Source of the DNA: Polynucleobacter tropicus
GTDB taxonomy: Bacteria; Pseudomonadota; Gammaproteobacteria; Burkholderiales; Burkholderiaceae
Direction of reading: 5' to 3'
Length of the DNA stretch: 64,000 nucleotides
Assembly: GCF_013307225.1 (NCBI RefSeq)
Contig: NZ_CP028942.1
Location: 620,001 to 684,000 of the forward strand
Below, piece by piece: positions 26,737 through 37,647 of the stretch. Numbering within the stretch: position 1 is the stretch's first letter; each line of letters opens with the position of its first letter. Both the position numbers and the translations under genes were made by a program. The notes beneath the pieces are model-generated. The model ran no database searches and had not been told where the DNA came from. It worked only from the letters and a program-made list of their open reading frames with translations.

Positions 26737-26850
26737 AAGTCGTGGCTCTTTAAAAACCCATATAAATCAATAGTTTGTAGGGCCAAAAAATGACTGTGCG
26801 ATTGACTGTGCGATTGCATTTAGGTGCAAAGTTCGAATCTGTAGGTCGGA
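26737..26850. repeat. Conserved element-end module next to att copy C
   Basis: About 115 bases that are closely similar to 44477-44592 beside copy E. Landmarks are AAGTC..., ATATAA, a tandem repeat of GACTGTGCGATT (26792-26815) and GTGCAAAGTTCGAATCTGT. Similar direct repeats beside a tRNA crossover site would fit recombinase arm-binding sites. No integrase gene follows. Confidence 0.7.
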
Positions 26851-26865
26851 TTTGATGTCTCAGTA

Positions 26866-27084
26866 CTAACTTTCGATAAGCACGAACTCGCCTAATGAAA
26901 GTTTTTCTCTAAATTGGGAAAAAGAAAATTGAGCCTTACTTACTCCAGAGTTCAAGATTTCAATCTTTCCATCGGGAGTGAAATTCGCAAAATATTCTCC
27001 AGCGGGAAATAATATCTGAGCAAGATGAGTCTTGCTGCTTGAATAAGCATCAAGGATAAGCCCATGTGTAATTCTGATACGCAT
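26866..27084 (-). CDS. Small hypothetical protein, paralogue of 37420-37635
   Basis: 72 aa, soluble, beta-rich. It aligns with the 71-aa product at 37420-37635: both share IT.GlI at the N-terminus, a central PG(E/K)Y.AN...DG.(I/L)EIL core, and a late LG(E/D) motif. Length and spacing agree, so they are a small two-member family within one accessory block. Function is unknown. Start at ATG 27084. Confidence 0.55.
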   Translation of the reverse strand: MRIRITHGLILDAYSSSKTHLAQILFPAGEYFANFTPDGKIEILNSGVSKAQFSFSQFREKLSLGEFVLIES

Positions 27085-27166
27085 GCCAAAGCATATTTCT
27101 TAATTATTAGAAACAAATAACTAGATGCACGCTTTTGCTAATACTCTGCACCAAAATGAGTCTTAG

Positions 27167-28547
<1,381 letters not shown>

Positions 28548-28557
28548 AAAGTTGTGC

Positions 28558-31170
28558 TTATATCTGAACTGTGTACTCTTGGGTATGAATCAAATTAAAG
28601 TAGCGTGCGCTAATTGCATCAGAGACATTCCAGGCTGATTGAGAAACGGCATGCAAACAGTTTCTCAAGTCCGAAAAATTACCATAAGCATCTGCTGTGG
28701 ATAGCTTCAGTAGATCGAAATTTTGCAAATTCGTCACACTACGAGTGAGCTCATCCGGGTTGTCGCGCTCAGTGCCTGCTAATTTAGATAATCGAGCTCG
28801 TAGAGCCTTGCTGACCCATGCCAAGGAACGGGGATTCTCATCGTCCATTACTAACAGGCTGATCAGCGGTGCTATATCACGGCTCTGCTGGTACTGGGCA
28901 TGGAAGGTAATGGTGCTGTCAAATAAATTCAGTAGCGCGGTATATCCAGAGCCATCAACATTTGGGTTAAACAATAATCCCATTTGAATTGCAGAGTCCA
29001 GCACCGTTGTGAAAAACGACAAACGTTCTATGTGTCTACCTATCGAGAGGAGCTGCCAGCCGTCATCACGCGTCATGCGATCAGTTTGGGCGCCCGTAAT
29101 GGCAGCTAGAGAGCTACTGACTTGGCCCAGAGCGTCAATCGCTAAAGAGGATGAAAAGTCGTGATAGGTGGCAGCCTTATGGCAATCTTTTTGAAAGTTT
29201 TCAATACAGTGATTAATGGCGCTCCATTGCTCAGTTGAGAGTCGTTCACGCACATTTGATGCAGTACGTTTCATTGCATTGAGATTAAATCCTACGCTAG
29301 TGACATTTTTGCTGTTGTTAAGCGAGTCAATTAAGGTTCTCTCAAAAATACGATGGCGAATGTCGCCTTGGTCAAAATTACTTGGGACGCCCTCGGGTAC
29401 TAGGCCATATTGGTGGCAGAGATACTCAAGCCATGACCATAAAGATCGAGATGGAGTGTATTCGCTATTGATATTTTCAAGATACAGTTTAGCTAGGCGT
29501 AGGATATTCTCGCTACGCTCTGTATATCGGCCAAACCAATATAAATTTTCGGCTGCACGACTGGTAACCATGCGTTTACGGATGGTTAATTCTTTAGGTT
29601 GGTTTGCTTGCTGAGAATTTTCTTCAATATTGATAGCGGATTGATTGGTTTGTACCCAGACATCAGCGCTACTTCCGCCGCGTTGCATGGAGGCGATACC
29701 TGAATCATCGCTAGCAATGCGGGCAAGACCTCCTGGTAAAGCCTGCCAACTATTCTCGCCGTTGCTCAGGGCGAATACTCGCAACATATAAGAGTGTGGC
29801 TCTATTAGTGACGCATCATTGAGATTGAAGGCATTCAACCAGGTTGGCATTTGTGCCAGTGGTATGTAGGTTTGAACTGTATGCTCATCAGGCTGCCGAG
29901 TAATTTTTCCAACCCATTCATCTAATTGAGTTTGCGTAAGGTCGCCGCCAAGAACTGACTCGTAATTTTGGTGCCCGCTACCTTTAGGGTATGTTGGTTT
30001 AATTGCGCTACGACCCAAATTTGGAATCGCTGCTTCCAATGCTGCTCGCTCGCCACACCACCAGGTATCCATTGCAGGTAGTTGAATTTGCTCGCCCAGT
30101 AGACGCTCGCTGATGGCAGGTAAAAAACCAAGAAGCGCAGGGGACTCCAAAAAGGCAGAGCCTGGAGCATTTGCCAAAATCACATTGCCAGCGCGGATGG
30201 CTTGTAGTAAACCAGGAACCCCTAAAGTCGAGTCAGAGCGTAATTCAAGGGGATCCAAAAATGCGTCATCTAAGCGTTTTAGGAGAATATCAACCGGTTC
30301 CAAGCCACGGACTGTTTTTAAGTAAACGCGTTGATCTCGAACGGTAAGGTCTCCACCTTCAACTAAGGTTAATCCAAGGTAACGAGCAAGGTAAGCATGC
30401 TCAAAATAGGTTTCGTTGTATGGGCCTGGAGTTAGAAGGGCAATATGGACATTCGACCCCGCAGGACTTTCTAGCTTTAATGCATCAATTAAATCGCGAT
30501 AGGCATTCGCTAAATGGGCAACGTTCATTTGCTCATAAGCCTTGGGGAACTGACGAGAAATTAAGTTTCTGTTTTCTAGTAAGTAGCCCAGTCCAGAGGG
30601 AGCTTGGGTGCGCTGTGACAAAACAGACCATTTACCATCTGGAGATCTTGCTAAATCAAAGGCAATGATATGCAGATACTTACGGCCATGAAAGTTTGCT
30701 CCATACATTGACCTCAGATATCCTGGGTGACCATGAATAAGTGCCGGAGGAATGAATCCTTCCTTAAGCAAAGTTTGCGGCCCATAAATATCTTGCATGA
30801 TGCCCTCAAGGAGTTTTGCTCTTTGCAAAACTCCTGCCTGAATCTCTTGCCATGAATCAGGATTAATAATTAAGGGGAATAGATCTACCGACCATGGGCG
30901 CTGCGGACCAAATTCATCGGCATAGACGTTATAGGTAATGCCGTTATCACGAACTTGGCGATTGAGCTCAAGCGTTCGTTGGTCTAAATCAGACAGCCCA
31001 GATGGCCCAAGCTGCTCAAAAAACGTTTTCCAGTGTGGCAATAGATCCTGGGAGTGACCTCGGAGTTCGTCAAAATGACCGGCTTTTGCATGTGGGGCTA
31101 AACGAGCTATCTCATCCGCCAAAGGGAGGGTGTCTACAGAAATCGGAGGATTTGCTTGAGAAGGATCCAC
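28558..31170 (-). CDS. Circularly permuted ATP-grasp protein fused to alpha-E domain
   Basis: 870 aa. The first ~480 residues match the circularly permuted type-2 ATP-grasp family (for example LLEGIMQDIYGPQ, YGANFHGRKYLHIIAFDLARSPDGKW, NRNLISRQFPKAY, LLTPGPYNETYFEHAYLAR). Such enzymes are predicted amide/peptide ligases using ATP. Residues about 530-865 match the alpha-E all-helical domain (MVTSRAAENLYWFGRYTERSENILRL). In many genomes these are two separate genes; here they are fused. It is the middle gene of the operon, 11 bases from the upstream gene and 10 from the downstream gene. Confidence 0.87.
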   Translation of the reverse strand: MDPSQANPPISVDTLPLADEIARLAPHAKAGHFDELRGHSQDLLPHWKTFFEQLGPSGLSDLDQRTLELNRQVRDNGITYNVYADEFGPQRPWSVDLFPLIINPDSWQEIQAGVLQRAKLLEGIMQDIYGPQTLLKEGFIPPALIHGHPGYLRSMYGANFHGRKYLHIIAFDLARSPDGKWSVLSQRTQAPSGLGYLLENRNLISRQFPKAYEQMNVAHLANAYRDLIDALKLESPAGSNVHIALLTPGPYNETYFEHAYLARYLGLTLVEGGDLTVRDQRVYLKTVRGLEPVDILLKRLDDAFLDPLELRSDSTLGVPGLLQAIRAGNVILANAPGSAFLESPALLGFLPAISERLLGEQIQLPAMDTWWCGERAALEAAIPNLGRSAIKPTYPKGSGHQNYESVLGGDLTQTQLDEWVGKITRQPDEHTVQTYIPLAQMPTWLNAFNLNDASLIEPHSYMLRVFALSNGENSWQALPGGLARIASDDSGIASMQRGGSSADVWVQTNQSAINIEENSQQANQPKELTIRKRMVTSRAAENLYWFGRYTERSENILRLAKLYLENINSEYTPSRSLWSWLEYLCHQYGLVPEGVPSNFDQGDIRHRIFERTLIDSLNNSKNVTSVGFNLNAMKRTASNVRERLSTEQWSAINHCIENFQKDCHKAATYHDFSSSLAIDALGQVSSSLAAITGAQTDRMTRDDGWQLLSIGRHIERLSFFTTVLDSAIQMGLLFNPNVDGSGYTALLNLFDSTITFHAQYQQSRDIAPLISLLVMDDENPRSLAWVSKALRARLSKLAGTERDNPDELTRSVTNLQNFDLLKLSTADAYGNFSDLRNCLHAVSQSAWNVSDAISARYFNLIHTQEYTVQI

Positions 31171-31181
31171 AAGCTATTGTC

Positions 31182-34100
31182 TCATCGACGCATATCAAGG
31201 GTAAATGGGAACTCTTTGCTGGCACTAATTTCAATATTAGACTGAACTCCCTCTATCGGTCCAGGCGTATGACCCATGCGGAAGAAGCGAGCAAGACGAC
31301 GGCTTTCTGCCTCATAAGCATTCACAGGGAAGGTGTCGTAATTTCGGCCGCCGGGATGGGCAACATGGTACTGGCAGCCACCCACAGAACGCTTCATCCA
31401 AGTATCAACAACATCCAAGGTGAGAGGTGCATGAACGCCAATGCTGGGGTGTAGGCTTGATGGGGGATTCCAGGCCTTGTACCTTACTCCCGCAACGTAC
31501 TCTCCAGCTGTGCCAGTCGGTTGTAGCGGCAATGGTTTTCCGTTGCAGGTAATGGTGTAGCGGCTTTGATTGAGTCCTGTCACGCGCACCTCTATACGTT
31601 CAATAGAAGAATCAACATATCGTGCGGTCCCGCCACCCGTACTTTCCTCGCCCATCACATGCCATGGCTCAAGACCATTTCTAATGGTGATTTCAGTACC
31701 CATGGTTTGGATTTGACCAATGAGTGGGAAGCGGAACTCGAGGTGTGGTGCAAACCATTCAGGCTTAAAGTCATAGCCATGGCGTTGCATCTCTTCAATG
31801 ACGTCATCAAAGTCCATCTTGATAAATGTTGGTAGCAGGCAGCGGTCATGAAGTTCGGTGCCCCAGCGTGTTGCTGGTGCTAAATAGGGCTCATCCCAGA
31901 AACGGGCGATCAGTGCGCGAATCAGTAGCTGCTGAACGATACTCATGCGCGCATGAGGCGGCATCTCGAAAGCGCGTAATTCAAGTAGTCCTAACCGACC
32001 AGTTTGGCTATCGGGTGAATACATCTTATCGATACAAAATTCGCTACGGTGGGTATTGCCTGTCACATCGATCAATATATTACGCAGGGTTCGGTCAACC
32101 AGCCAGGGTGGCATGCTTGCGCCATACTTCTTACGATTTTCATGAATCTCTTTAAGAGCAATTTCTAATTCATAAAGCTGATCATTACGCGCTTCGTCGA
32201 CTCGCGGTGCTTGACTCGTTGGGCCAATAAACATGCCGCTAAATAAATAACTCAGGCTCGGATGATTGTGCCAATACAAAATCAAACTTGCCAAGAGCTC
32301 GGGTTTGCGTAAGAAAGGGCTATCGACTGGTGTGGCGCCACCCATCACAAAGTGATTACCACCACCTGTGCCAGTATGGCGGCCATCGGTCATAAATTTT
32401 TCGGCAGATAGGTGAGACTCAAAGGCGGCCTGATAGAGAAACTCAGTATGCTCGACCAACTCATTCCAGTTATGAGCTGGATGAATGTTGACTTCAATAA
32501 CACCTGGATCAGGAGTAACTTGCAATATTTTTAATCTTGGATCACGTGGAGGTGGATATCCCTCAATCACGATTTGAAACTGCAATTGATCAGCTGTAGC
32601 TTCCACAGCTTCTAGTAGATTTAGATAGTCCTCTAGTCTGGCCAGTGGTGGCATGAATACATAGAGGGCACCATTTTTGCCGCCATGTTTGTTTTCGGCA
32701 TCAGGGCCGCTAGCGCGCATTGGATCACGAGTCTCGACGCATAACGCTGTCCTGGTGATCCAGGCAGCAGACTCTTGGCGAAGTGGACTGCGGCTTTCTT
32801 GAGATTGGCTCCAGATAGAATTACCAGAGCCACTAGAAGGGCCCAAGGATTTTTTGATTAATGTTTGATGCTGCTGAACTACTGGCGCGCTTGTTCGCAA
32901 TGGTGGTCTAGGCGCAAACGGATCTTGCTCAATCATGTAAGGGTAATCCGCTTTACTGGTCCAGGGCAGCGAGTCCAAAGGTAAGCGGTAGCCCATCGGA
33001 GAATCTCCGGGTAAAAGATATAGGCGATCTTCGCGATAAAACCAGGGACCAGTTTTCCAATGGGTGTCGAAGTAGTTCTGAGCTTGACCTGCTTCAATCG
33101 GCAATACATAACCAATTACGGAATCTAATTTTTGAGTAAAGACGCGTTTTAAGCGGGTGCGTTCCATCTCGTCATCTAAATTCGACTGAAATGGATCGAC
33201 ATTGACTGGCAGTTTAGATTCGCGCCAGAGGTAGTAAAAAACATCTTCGTAGGCAGGCTCAATAAACTTATCAGCAAGCCCTAGATTTTTGGAAAGTGTA
33301 TAGACAAATTTTTCTGCATCTTTGTTGGTGTAGGTAATGGGATCACGTTCATCAGCAAAGAGTTTTGGGTTTTTCCAGATTGGGTGACCATCAGCCCTCC
33401 AGTAAATCGAAAGTGCCCAGCGAGGTAACTGTTCACCCGGATACCATTTGCCTTGTCCAAAGTGCAAGAAACCACCATCACCATATTGTTTGCGTAGGCG
33501 CTCCACTAAATCCGTTGCATAACCACGCTTTGTAGGTCCTAGCGCATCGACATTCCACTCGCGCTCATCACGACCATTGATAGAAACGAAGGTTGGCTCT
33601 CCGCCCATAGTTAGACGTACATCACCAGCTTCTAATTTCTGATCAACTTTATGACCAAGCTCCACAATGGCTTGCCATTGTTCTTCTGTATAGGGTTTTG
33701 TCACTCGAGGTGATTCATAAATCCTTGTGACTTCCATCGTGTGCTTAAAGTCTACTTCGCACTTATCAACACCACCTTCAATTGGAGCTGCACCTGAAGG
33801 TTCTGGGGTGCAGGCAACTGGAATATGGCCTTCACCGGCAAATAGTCCAGAGGTTGGATCTAAACCAATCCAGCCTGCACCAGGCAAATAGACCTCGCAC
33901 CATGCATGCAGATCTGTGAAGTCCACCTCTGTGCCACTAGGGCCATCTAAGGCTTTGACATCTGGCTTTAATTGAATCAGGTATCCAGATACAAAGCGAG
34001 CGGCTAAACCGCTTAGGCGTAATAAATTCACCATTAACCATGCTGAATCACGACAGGATCCGCTTTGTAAATCTAGAGTCTCATCGGGAGTCTGAACGCC

Positions 34101-34589
34101 AGGCTCCATGCGAATGAGGTAATTAATGTCGCGTTGAACTTTTTGATTTAGCTTGACTAAAAAATCAATCGTTCGCATTTTGCTGCGATCGATAGTTTTT
34201 AAATACTTATTTAAAGTAGCGTTGCGCATCTTACCTAAGTAGGGGCGCAATTCCTTTTTTAATTCTGAATTATAGCTAAACGGATAGTTCTCAGCGTCAG
34301 GTTCCAAGAAGAAATCAAAAGGGTTGTATACCGCCATCTCAGTCACAAGATCAACGGTTACCTTAAATTTCTTTACCTTTTCAGGAAAAACTAAGCGCGC
34401 CTGATAGTTGGCGTAGGGGTCTTGTTGCCAGTTAACAAAATGTCCTTCAGGCTCCACCTTAAGTGAGTAAGAAAGAATATGACTGCGGCAATGAGGCGCT
34501 GGACGTAGGCGAACTATTTGCGGCCCCAGTTCCACTAGGTGGTCATAGTTATATTCGGTGACGTGATGGAGCGCAGCATGTATAGACAT
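31182..34589 (-). CDS. Giant transglutaminase-DUF2126 protein
   Basis: 1135 aa. The N-terminal ~300 residues are a transglutaminase-like domain (LQSGSCRDSAWLMVNLL with the Cys, LHAWCEVYLPGAGWIGLDPTSG with His and Asp). The remainder (about 300-1120) matches DUF2126, including LTMGGEPTFVS, GDSPMGYRLPLDSLPW, TDGRHTGTGGGNHFVMGG and LRAFEMPPHARMS. It is the first gene of the minus-strand operon. The promoter lies in the divergent gap before the GST gene. These proteins occur with ATP-grasp/alpha-E partners and are thought to act in peptide-tag synthesis or cleavage. Confidence 0.88.
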   Translation of the reverse strand: MSIHAALHHVTEYNYDHLVELGPQIVRLRPAPHCRSHILSYSLKVEPEGHFVNWQQDPYANYQARLVFPEKVKKFKVTVDLVTEMAVYNPFDFFLEPDAENYPFSYNSELKKELRPYLGKMRNATLNKYLKTIDRSKMRTIDFLVKLNQKVQRDINYLIRMEPGVQTPDETLDLQSGSCRDSAWLMVNLLRLSGLAARFVSGYLIQLKPDVKALDGPSGTEVDFTDLHAWCEVYLPGAGWIGLDPTSGLFAGEGHIPVACTPEPSGAAPIEGGVDKCEVDFKHTMEVTRIYESPRVTKPYTEEQWQAIVELGHKVDQKLEAGDVRLTMGGEPTFVSINGRDEREWNVDALGPTKRGYATDLVERLRKQYGDGGFLHFGQGKWYPGEQLPRWALSIYWRADGHPIWKNPKLFADERDPITYTNKDAEKFVYTLSKNLGLADKFIEPAYEDVFYYLWRESKLPVNVDPFQSNLDDEMERTRLKRVFTQKLDSVIGYVLPIEAGQAQNYFDTHWKTGPWFYREDRLYLLPGDSPMGYRLPLDSLPWTSKADYPYMIEQDPFAPRPPLRTSAPVVQQHQTLIKKSLGPSSGSGNSIWSQSQESRSPLRQESAAWITRTALCVETRDPMRASGPDAENKHGGKNGALYVFMPPLARLEDYLNLLEAVEATADQLQFQIVIEGYPPPRDPRLKILQVTPDPGVIEVNIHPAHNWNELVEHTEFLYQAAFESHLSAEKFMTDGRHTGTGGGNHFVMGGATPVDSPFLRKPELLASLILYWHNHPSLSYLFSGMFIGPTSQAPRVDEARNDQLYELEIALKEIHENRKKYGASMPPWLVDRTLRNILIDVTGNTHRSEFCIDKMYSPDSQTGRLGLLELRAFEMPPHARMSIVQQLLIRALIARFWDEPYLAPATRWGTELHDRCLLPTFIKMDFDDVIEEMQRHGYDFKPEWFAPHLEFRFPLIGQIQTMGTEITIRNGLEPWHVMGEESTGGGTARYVDSSIERIEVRVTGLNQSRYTITCNGKPLPLQPTGTAGEYVAGVRYKAWNPPSSLHPSIGVHAPLTLDVVDTWMKRSVGGCQYHVAHPGGRNYDTFPVNAYEAESRRLARFFRMGHTPGPIEGVQSNIEISASKEFPFTLDMRR

Positions 34590-34762
34590 GATTCAAAGTC
34601 TATAAGTTCACTATAAGGGTGCAGAATTGCTTCGCACAAGACTAGTGCGGTAAATCTGAAAATGCCCAAAATTGGACAAAAGACGTCAAAAATAGGGCAT
34701 TAAGGCCAGAATTCCCAATGCAGAAGGAATAAGTTGTAGTTGTACTCCCTCTGAAAGTGGAT

Positions 34763-35422
34763 ATGTCCAATCAAACTACCTTGACGATCAGTAGCAAAAA
34801 CTATTCATCATGGTCTTTGCGGGGTTGGCTCATGCTCAAACTCTCTGGATTGCCATTTCAAGAAATAGTGGTGTCACCAGATGATGTTGATAACAGAGCA
34901 GAGTTATTACTTCTCTCACCCTCAATTCTGGTTCCTCGGTTGGATCATGATGGATGTCGAGTTTGGGACACCATGGCTATTGGCGAATATTTGAATGAGC
35001 TTAAGCCAGGCGCTCATCTATTACCAAAAGATCCTATTGCTAGAGCACATTGTCGCTCTGTATGCGGCGAGATGCACTCTGGATTCTCAGCTCTGCGTGC
35101 TTCATTGCCAATGAACATTAAGGCAAAGTTTGCATCATTTAAGGTTTGGTCAAAAGCACAAATTGATATCAATCGCATAGTGGTCATTTGGCAAGACTGC
35201 CTTACAAGCTATGGTGGTCCATTTTTGTTTGGTAAAGATCCCACGCTAGCCGATGCCATGTTTGCACCGGTTGTTACCAGATTCCTGACTTATCACGTAG
35301 CGCTTGATAAGACATGTGAGAAGTACTGTGATCACATCATGGCAATGCCTGAGATGAAGGAATGGGTGATGGGCGCCCTTGAAGAACCCGATGATATTGA
35401 AGAACTTGAAGTGGAGTTTTGA
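34763..35422 (+). CDS. Glutathione S-transferase family protein
   Basis: An N-terminal thioredoxin-fold domain (about residues 5-80; SSKNYSSWSLRGWLML is the glutathione-site region, with a Ser/Tyr candidate) and a C-terminal helical domain (about 90-210). It conjugates or isomerises electrophiles using glutathione. I take ATG 34763; an in-frame GTG lies two codons upstream. It overlaps a cupin gene region by a few bases, so the two are translationally linked. It begins the GST-cupin-PHA operon. Confidence 0.85.
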   Translation: MSNQTTLTISSKNYSSWSLRGWLMLKLSGLPFQEIVVSPDDVDNRAELLLLSPSILVPRLDHDGCRVWDTMAIGEYLNELKPGAHLLPKDPIARAHCRSVCGEMHSGFSALRASLPMNIKAKFASFKVWSKAQIDINRIVVIWQDCLTSYGGPFLFGKDPTLADAMFAPVVTRFLTYHVALDKTCEKYCDHIMAMPEMKEWVMGALEEPDDIEELEVEF

Positions 35423-35424
35423 TC

Positions 35425-35865
35425 ATGAACGCACCCGTTAAATTTAAAAGTGATACTGATTTTTCTCATGTAAAGCCAGCAGATACGCAGTTTTTGCCAG
35501 GTGGCTTACGAGACTTTTTCTTATACCGCGATTTGGGAGTGGCAAAAGCAACCAAGGGAAAAGTAATTGCCCATTTGGTTAAAGCCAATAAACCACCAGT
35601 TGATGGTACTGGCTGGCACTATCACGTAGCTGAATTTCAAATTGTCATCATGAACAAGGGTTGGGCAAAGTTCATGTATGAAGATAAGGTCACATTAGTT
35701 GAGGCCGGCGATGTCGTGCATCAAATGCCTGGGATTGCTCACTATCTATTTGATTACTCGCCAGATATGGAGTATCTAGAAATTGTAGGACCTGCGGATT
35801 TTGAAACGGTTCCAGTGGCTAAGGGGCCAGCAGATGTTCCTGGAGTTACCCCATGGAAGTCTTGA
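35425..35865 (+). CDS. Cupin-domain protein
   Basis: A single small cupin barrel of about 147 aa. Metal-ligand candidates are the two His and Glu in GTGWHYHVAEFQIV and a later His in GDVVHQMPGIAHYLF. Such proteins include dioxygenases, isomerases and sensors. I use ATG 35425, just after the GST stop. Its 3' end overlaps the next small gene by 13 bases. The substrate is not evident. Confidence 0.8.
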   Translation: MNAPVKFKSDTDFSHVKPADTQFLPGGLRDFFLYRDLGVAKATKGKVIAHLVKANKPPVDGTGWHYHVAEFQIVIMNKGWAKFMYEDKVTLVEAGDVVHQMPGIAHYLFDYSPDMEYLEIVGPADFETVPVAKGPADVPGVTPWKS

Positions 35866-36191
35866 GTAAGAATTCACTGACCTCCGATTTTACGGTGCTG
35901 TTTCAGCGGATTATGACGTTGGCAGAAGAGCTTGATGGCATGCGTGAGTATTACCGAGATCTTTATAAGAAGATTGAGGCGGATGAATTCTCGGATGTAG
36001 ATATACAAGAGTTAGACCTTCTTAAAATCTTTAACGTTGCGGGTTTTGTCAATTTATCCATTATTTCTGCACAAGCAGCACAAACAGCGGCAATCATTGC
36101 GAATGATGTTTCCCTAAGCAGGGTATTTGATCCCACTTTAAAAACCACTGAGCGAGCGCTACGCCACATTGAGAGCGGTTCTTATAAATGA
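35853..36191 (+). CDS. Hypothetical helical protein (112 aa), possible phasin-like
   Basis: Predicted helical and amphipathic with an Ala/Ile-rich stretch (ISAQAAQTAAIIANDVSL). It overlaps the cupin gene by 13 bases and the PHA depolymerase gene by four, so it is translationally coupled to PHA metabolism. Phasins are similar helical granule proteins, but I see no phasin signature strong enough for a firm call. Confidence 0.5.
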   Translation: MEVLSKNSLTSDFTVLFQRIMTLAEELDGMREYYRDLYKKIEADEFSDVDIQELDLLKIFNVAGFVNLSIISAQAAQTAAIIANDVSLSRVFDPTLKTTERALRHIESGSYK

Positions 36192-37405
36192 TGTACAAGG
36201 CTTACCAAACCTTTGCAAACCTGCATGATCCTATTCGAATATTTGCGAAAGCATCAGAGCGTGTTTCCAATAATTGGTTTGGTAATCTCAGCTTAAATCC
36301 GCTACAACGGCTCTCGGCGCACTATGAACAAATTGCATTGCTTGGTTTTACGCACACGAGGCCAGATTTTAAGATTCATTCTGTAATTGATTCGTTCGGC
36401 ATAGAGCAAGCTGTAAGAGAAGAAAAGGTGCACTCAACCCATTTTTGTGATTTGGTGCGCTTTAATAAACCTGCTGTTGAGGGTCAGCCGAAGATATTGT
36501 TGGTAGCGCCTATGTCAGGGCACTTCGCCACTCTTTTGGCTGGCACTATTAGAACCCTATTGCGAGATCATGATGTGTATGTCACTGATTGGCTCAATAT
36601 TCGCGATATACCTCTGAGCTGCGGTGAATTTGAATTTGATTCTTATGTAGAACATATTATTCATTTTCTGCGGTTTATTGGTCCGCAAACTCATCTCATG
36701 GCGGTATGTCAGCCAACGGTAGCCTGCCTTGCTGCTACAGCAATCATGTCCGAAGATAAAAGTCCTGATGTGCCAGCAAGTTTGACACTGATGGCTGGCC
36801 CAATTGATGTCAGTCAAAATCCTACTAAGGTAAATGAGTTAGCAAGTAGCAAGCCGATATCATGGTTTGAAGAAAAGCTTATCGGAGAGATACCAAAACC
36901 TTTTGGAGGTGCGGGTCGAAAAGTATATCCAGGCTTTTTGCAGCTAATGGCATTTATGAGCATGAATCCAGATCGTCATGCGGAATCGTTTCGTAAGCTC
37001 TACGAATACCGAATTAGCGGTGAGACTGAGAAGGCTGACGCTATTCATGAGTTTTATGAGGAGTACTTTGCCATCATGGATTTATCTGCCCAGTTTTACC
37101 TGCAAACAATCCAAAAAGTTTTTATGGATCGAGACCTTGCTTTGGGAAGGTTGACATACCATGGTAGATTGGTTAATCCAAGGCTAATAAAAAAAACTTT
37201 TCTCCTGACGGTGGAGGGAGAAAGGGATGATATTTGTGGCATAGGACAAACATTGGCTGCCCAAGATCTTTGTAGTGGTCTGCCGGGCTACATGAAGTCA
37301 CACCATCTTCAGGCTGGTGTGGGGCATTACGGTGTATTTAACGGTAAGCGCTGGGATACACAAATATATCCCGTTGTTCGTAACCACATTCAATCGGCTC
37401 TTTAA
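36188..37405 (+). CDS. phaZ: Intracellular polyhydroxyalkanoate depolymerase
   Basis: Alpha/beta-hydrolase of 405 aa that degrades amorphous PHA granules in the cytoplasm. The nucleophile box is VCQPT with Cys174 in place of Ser, characteristic of the PhaZ1 type. Other family landmarks are ILLVAPMSGHFATLLAGT, VYVTDWLNIRDIP and a C-terminal GVGHYGVFNGKRW with the His. It overlaps the preceding gene by four bases. PHA synthase is not in the window and would have to lie elsewhere. Confidence 0.88.
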   Translation: MMYKAYQTFANLHDPIRIFAKASERVSNNWFGNLSLNPLQRLSAHYEQIALLGFTHTRPDFKIHSVIDSFGIEQAVREEKVHSTHFCDLVRFNKPAVEGQPKILLVAPMSGHFATLLAGTIRTLLRDHDVYVTDWLNIRDIPLSCGEFEFDSYVEHIIHFLRFIGPQTHLMAVCQPTVACLAATAIMSEDKSPDVPASLTLMAGPIDVSQNPTKVNELASSKPISWFEEKLIGEIPKPFGGAGRKVYPGFLQLMAFMSMNPDRHAESFRKLYEYRISGETEKADAIHEFYEEYFAIMDLSAQFYLQTIQKVFMDRDLALGRLTYHGRLVNPRLIKKTFLLTVEGERDDICGIGQTLAAQDLCSGLPGYMKSHHLQAGVGHYGVFNGKRWDTQIYPVVRNHIQSAL

Positions 37406-37419
37406 ATCGGGAGGGAATC

Positions 37420-37635
37420 ATGGTTGTCTATATCACTAATGGGATAGTTGCGAGGATGCGGCGCAATGATGGAACTGATAGAGGTTCTCTATCGCTTCAA
37501 CCAGGAAAATATGTTGCAAACAAAATCAATGATGGCTCATTAGAAATTTTGCAGGATGCTGGGGAACCTGTTTACTTGTTGCCTTTTATTTGGTGGGAAA
37601 AGATGGAATTAGGGGATCTTTTGATTGCGGCATAA
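37420..37635 (+). CDS. Small hypothetical protein, paralogue of 26866-27084
   Basis: 71 aa, soluble and beta-rich. It aligns with the 72-aa product at 26866-27084 through ITNGIV, LQPGKYVANKINDGSLEIL and a late LGD. It is 15 bases after phaZ and 13 bases before scpB, so it is co-transcribed with them. It has a good ribosome site (GGGAGG). Function is unknown. Confidence 0.6.
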   Translation: MVVYITNGIVARMRRNDGTDRGSLSLQPGKYVANKINDGSLEILQDAGEPVYLLPFIWWEKMELGDLLIAA

Positions 37636-37647
37636 AAGGTTTTATAA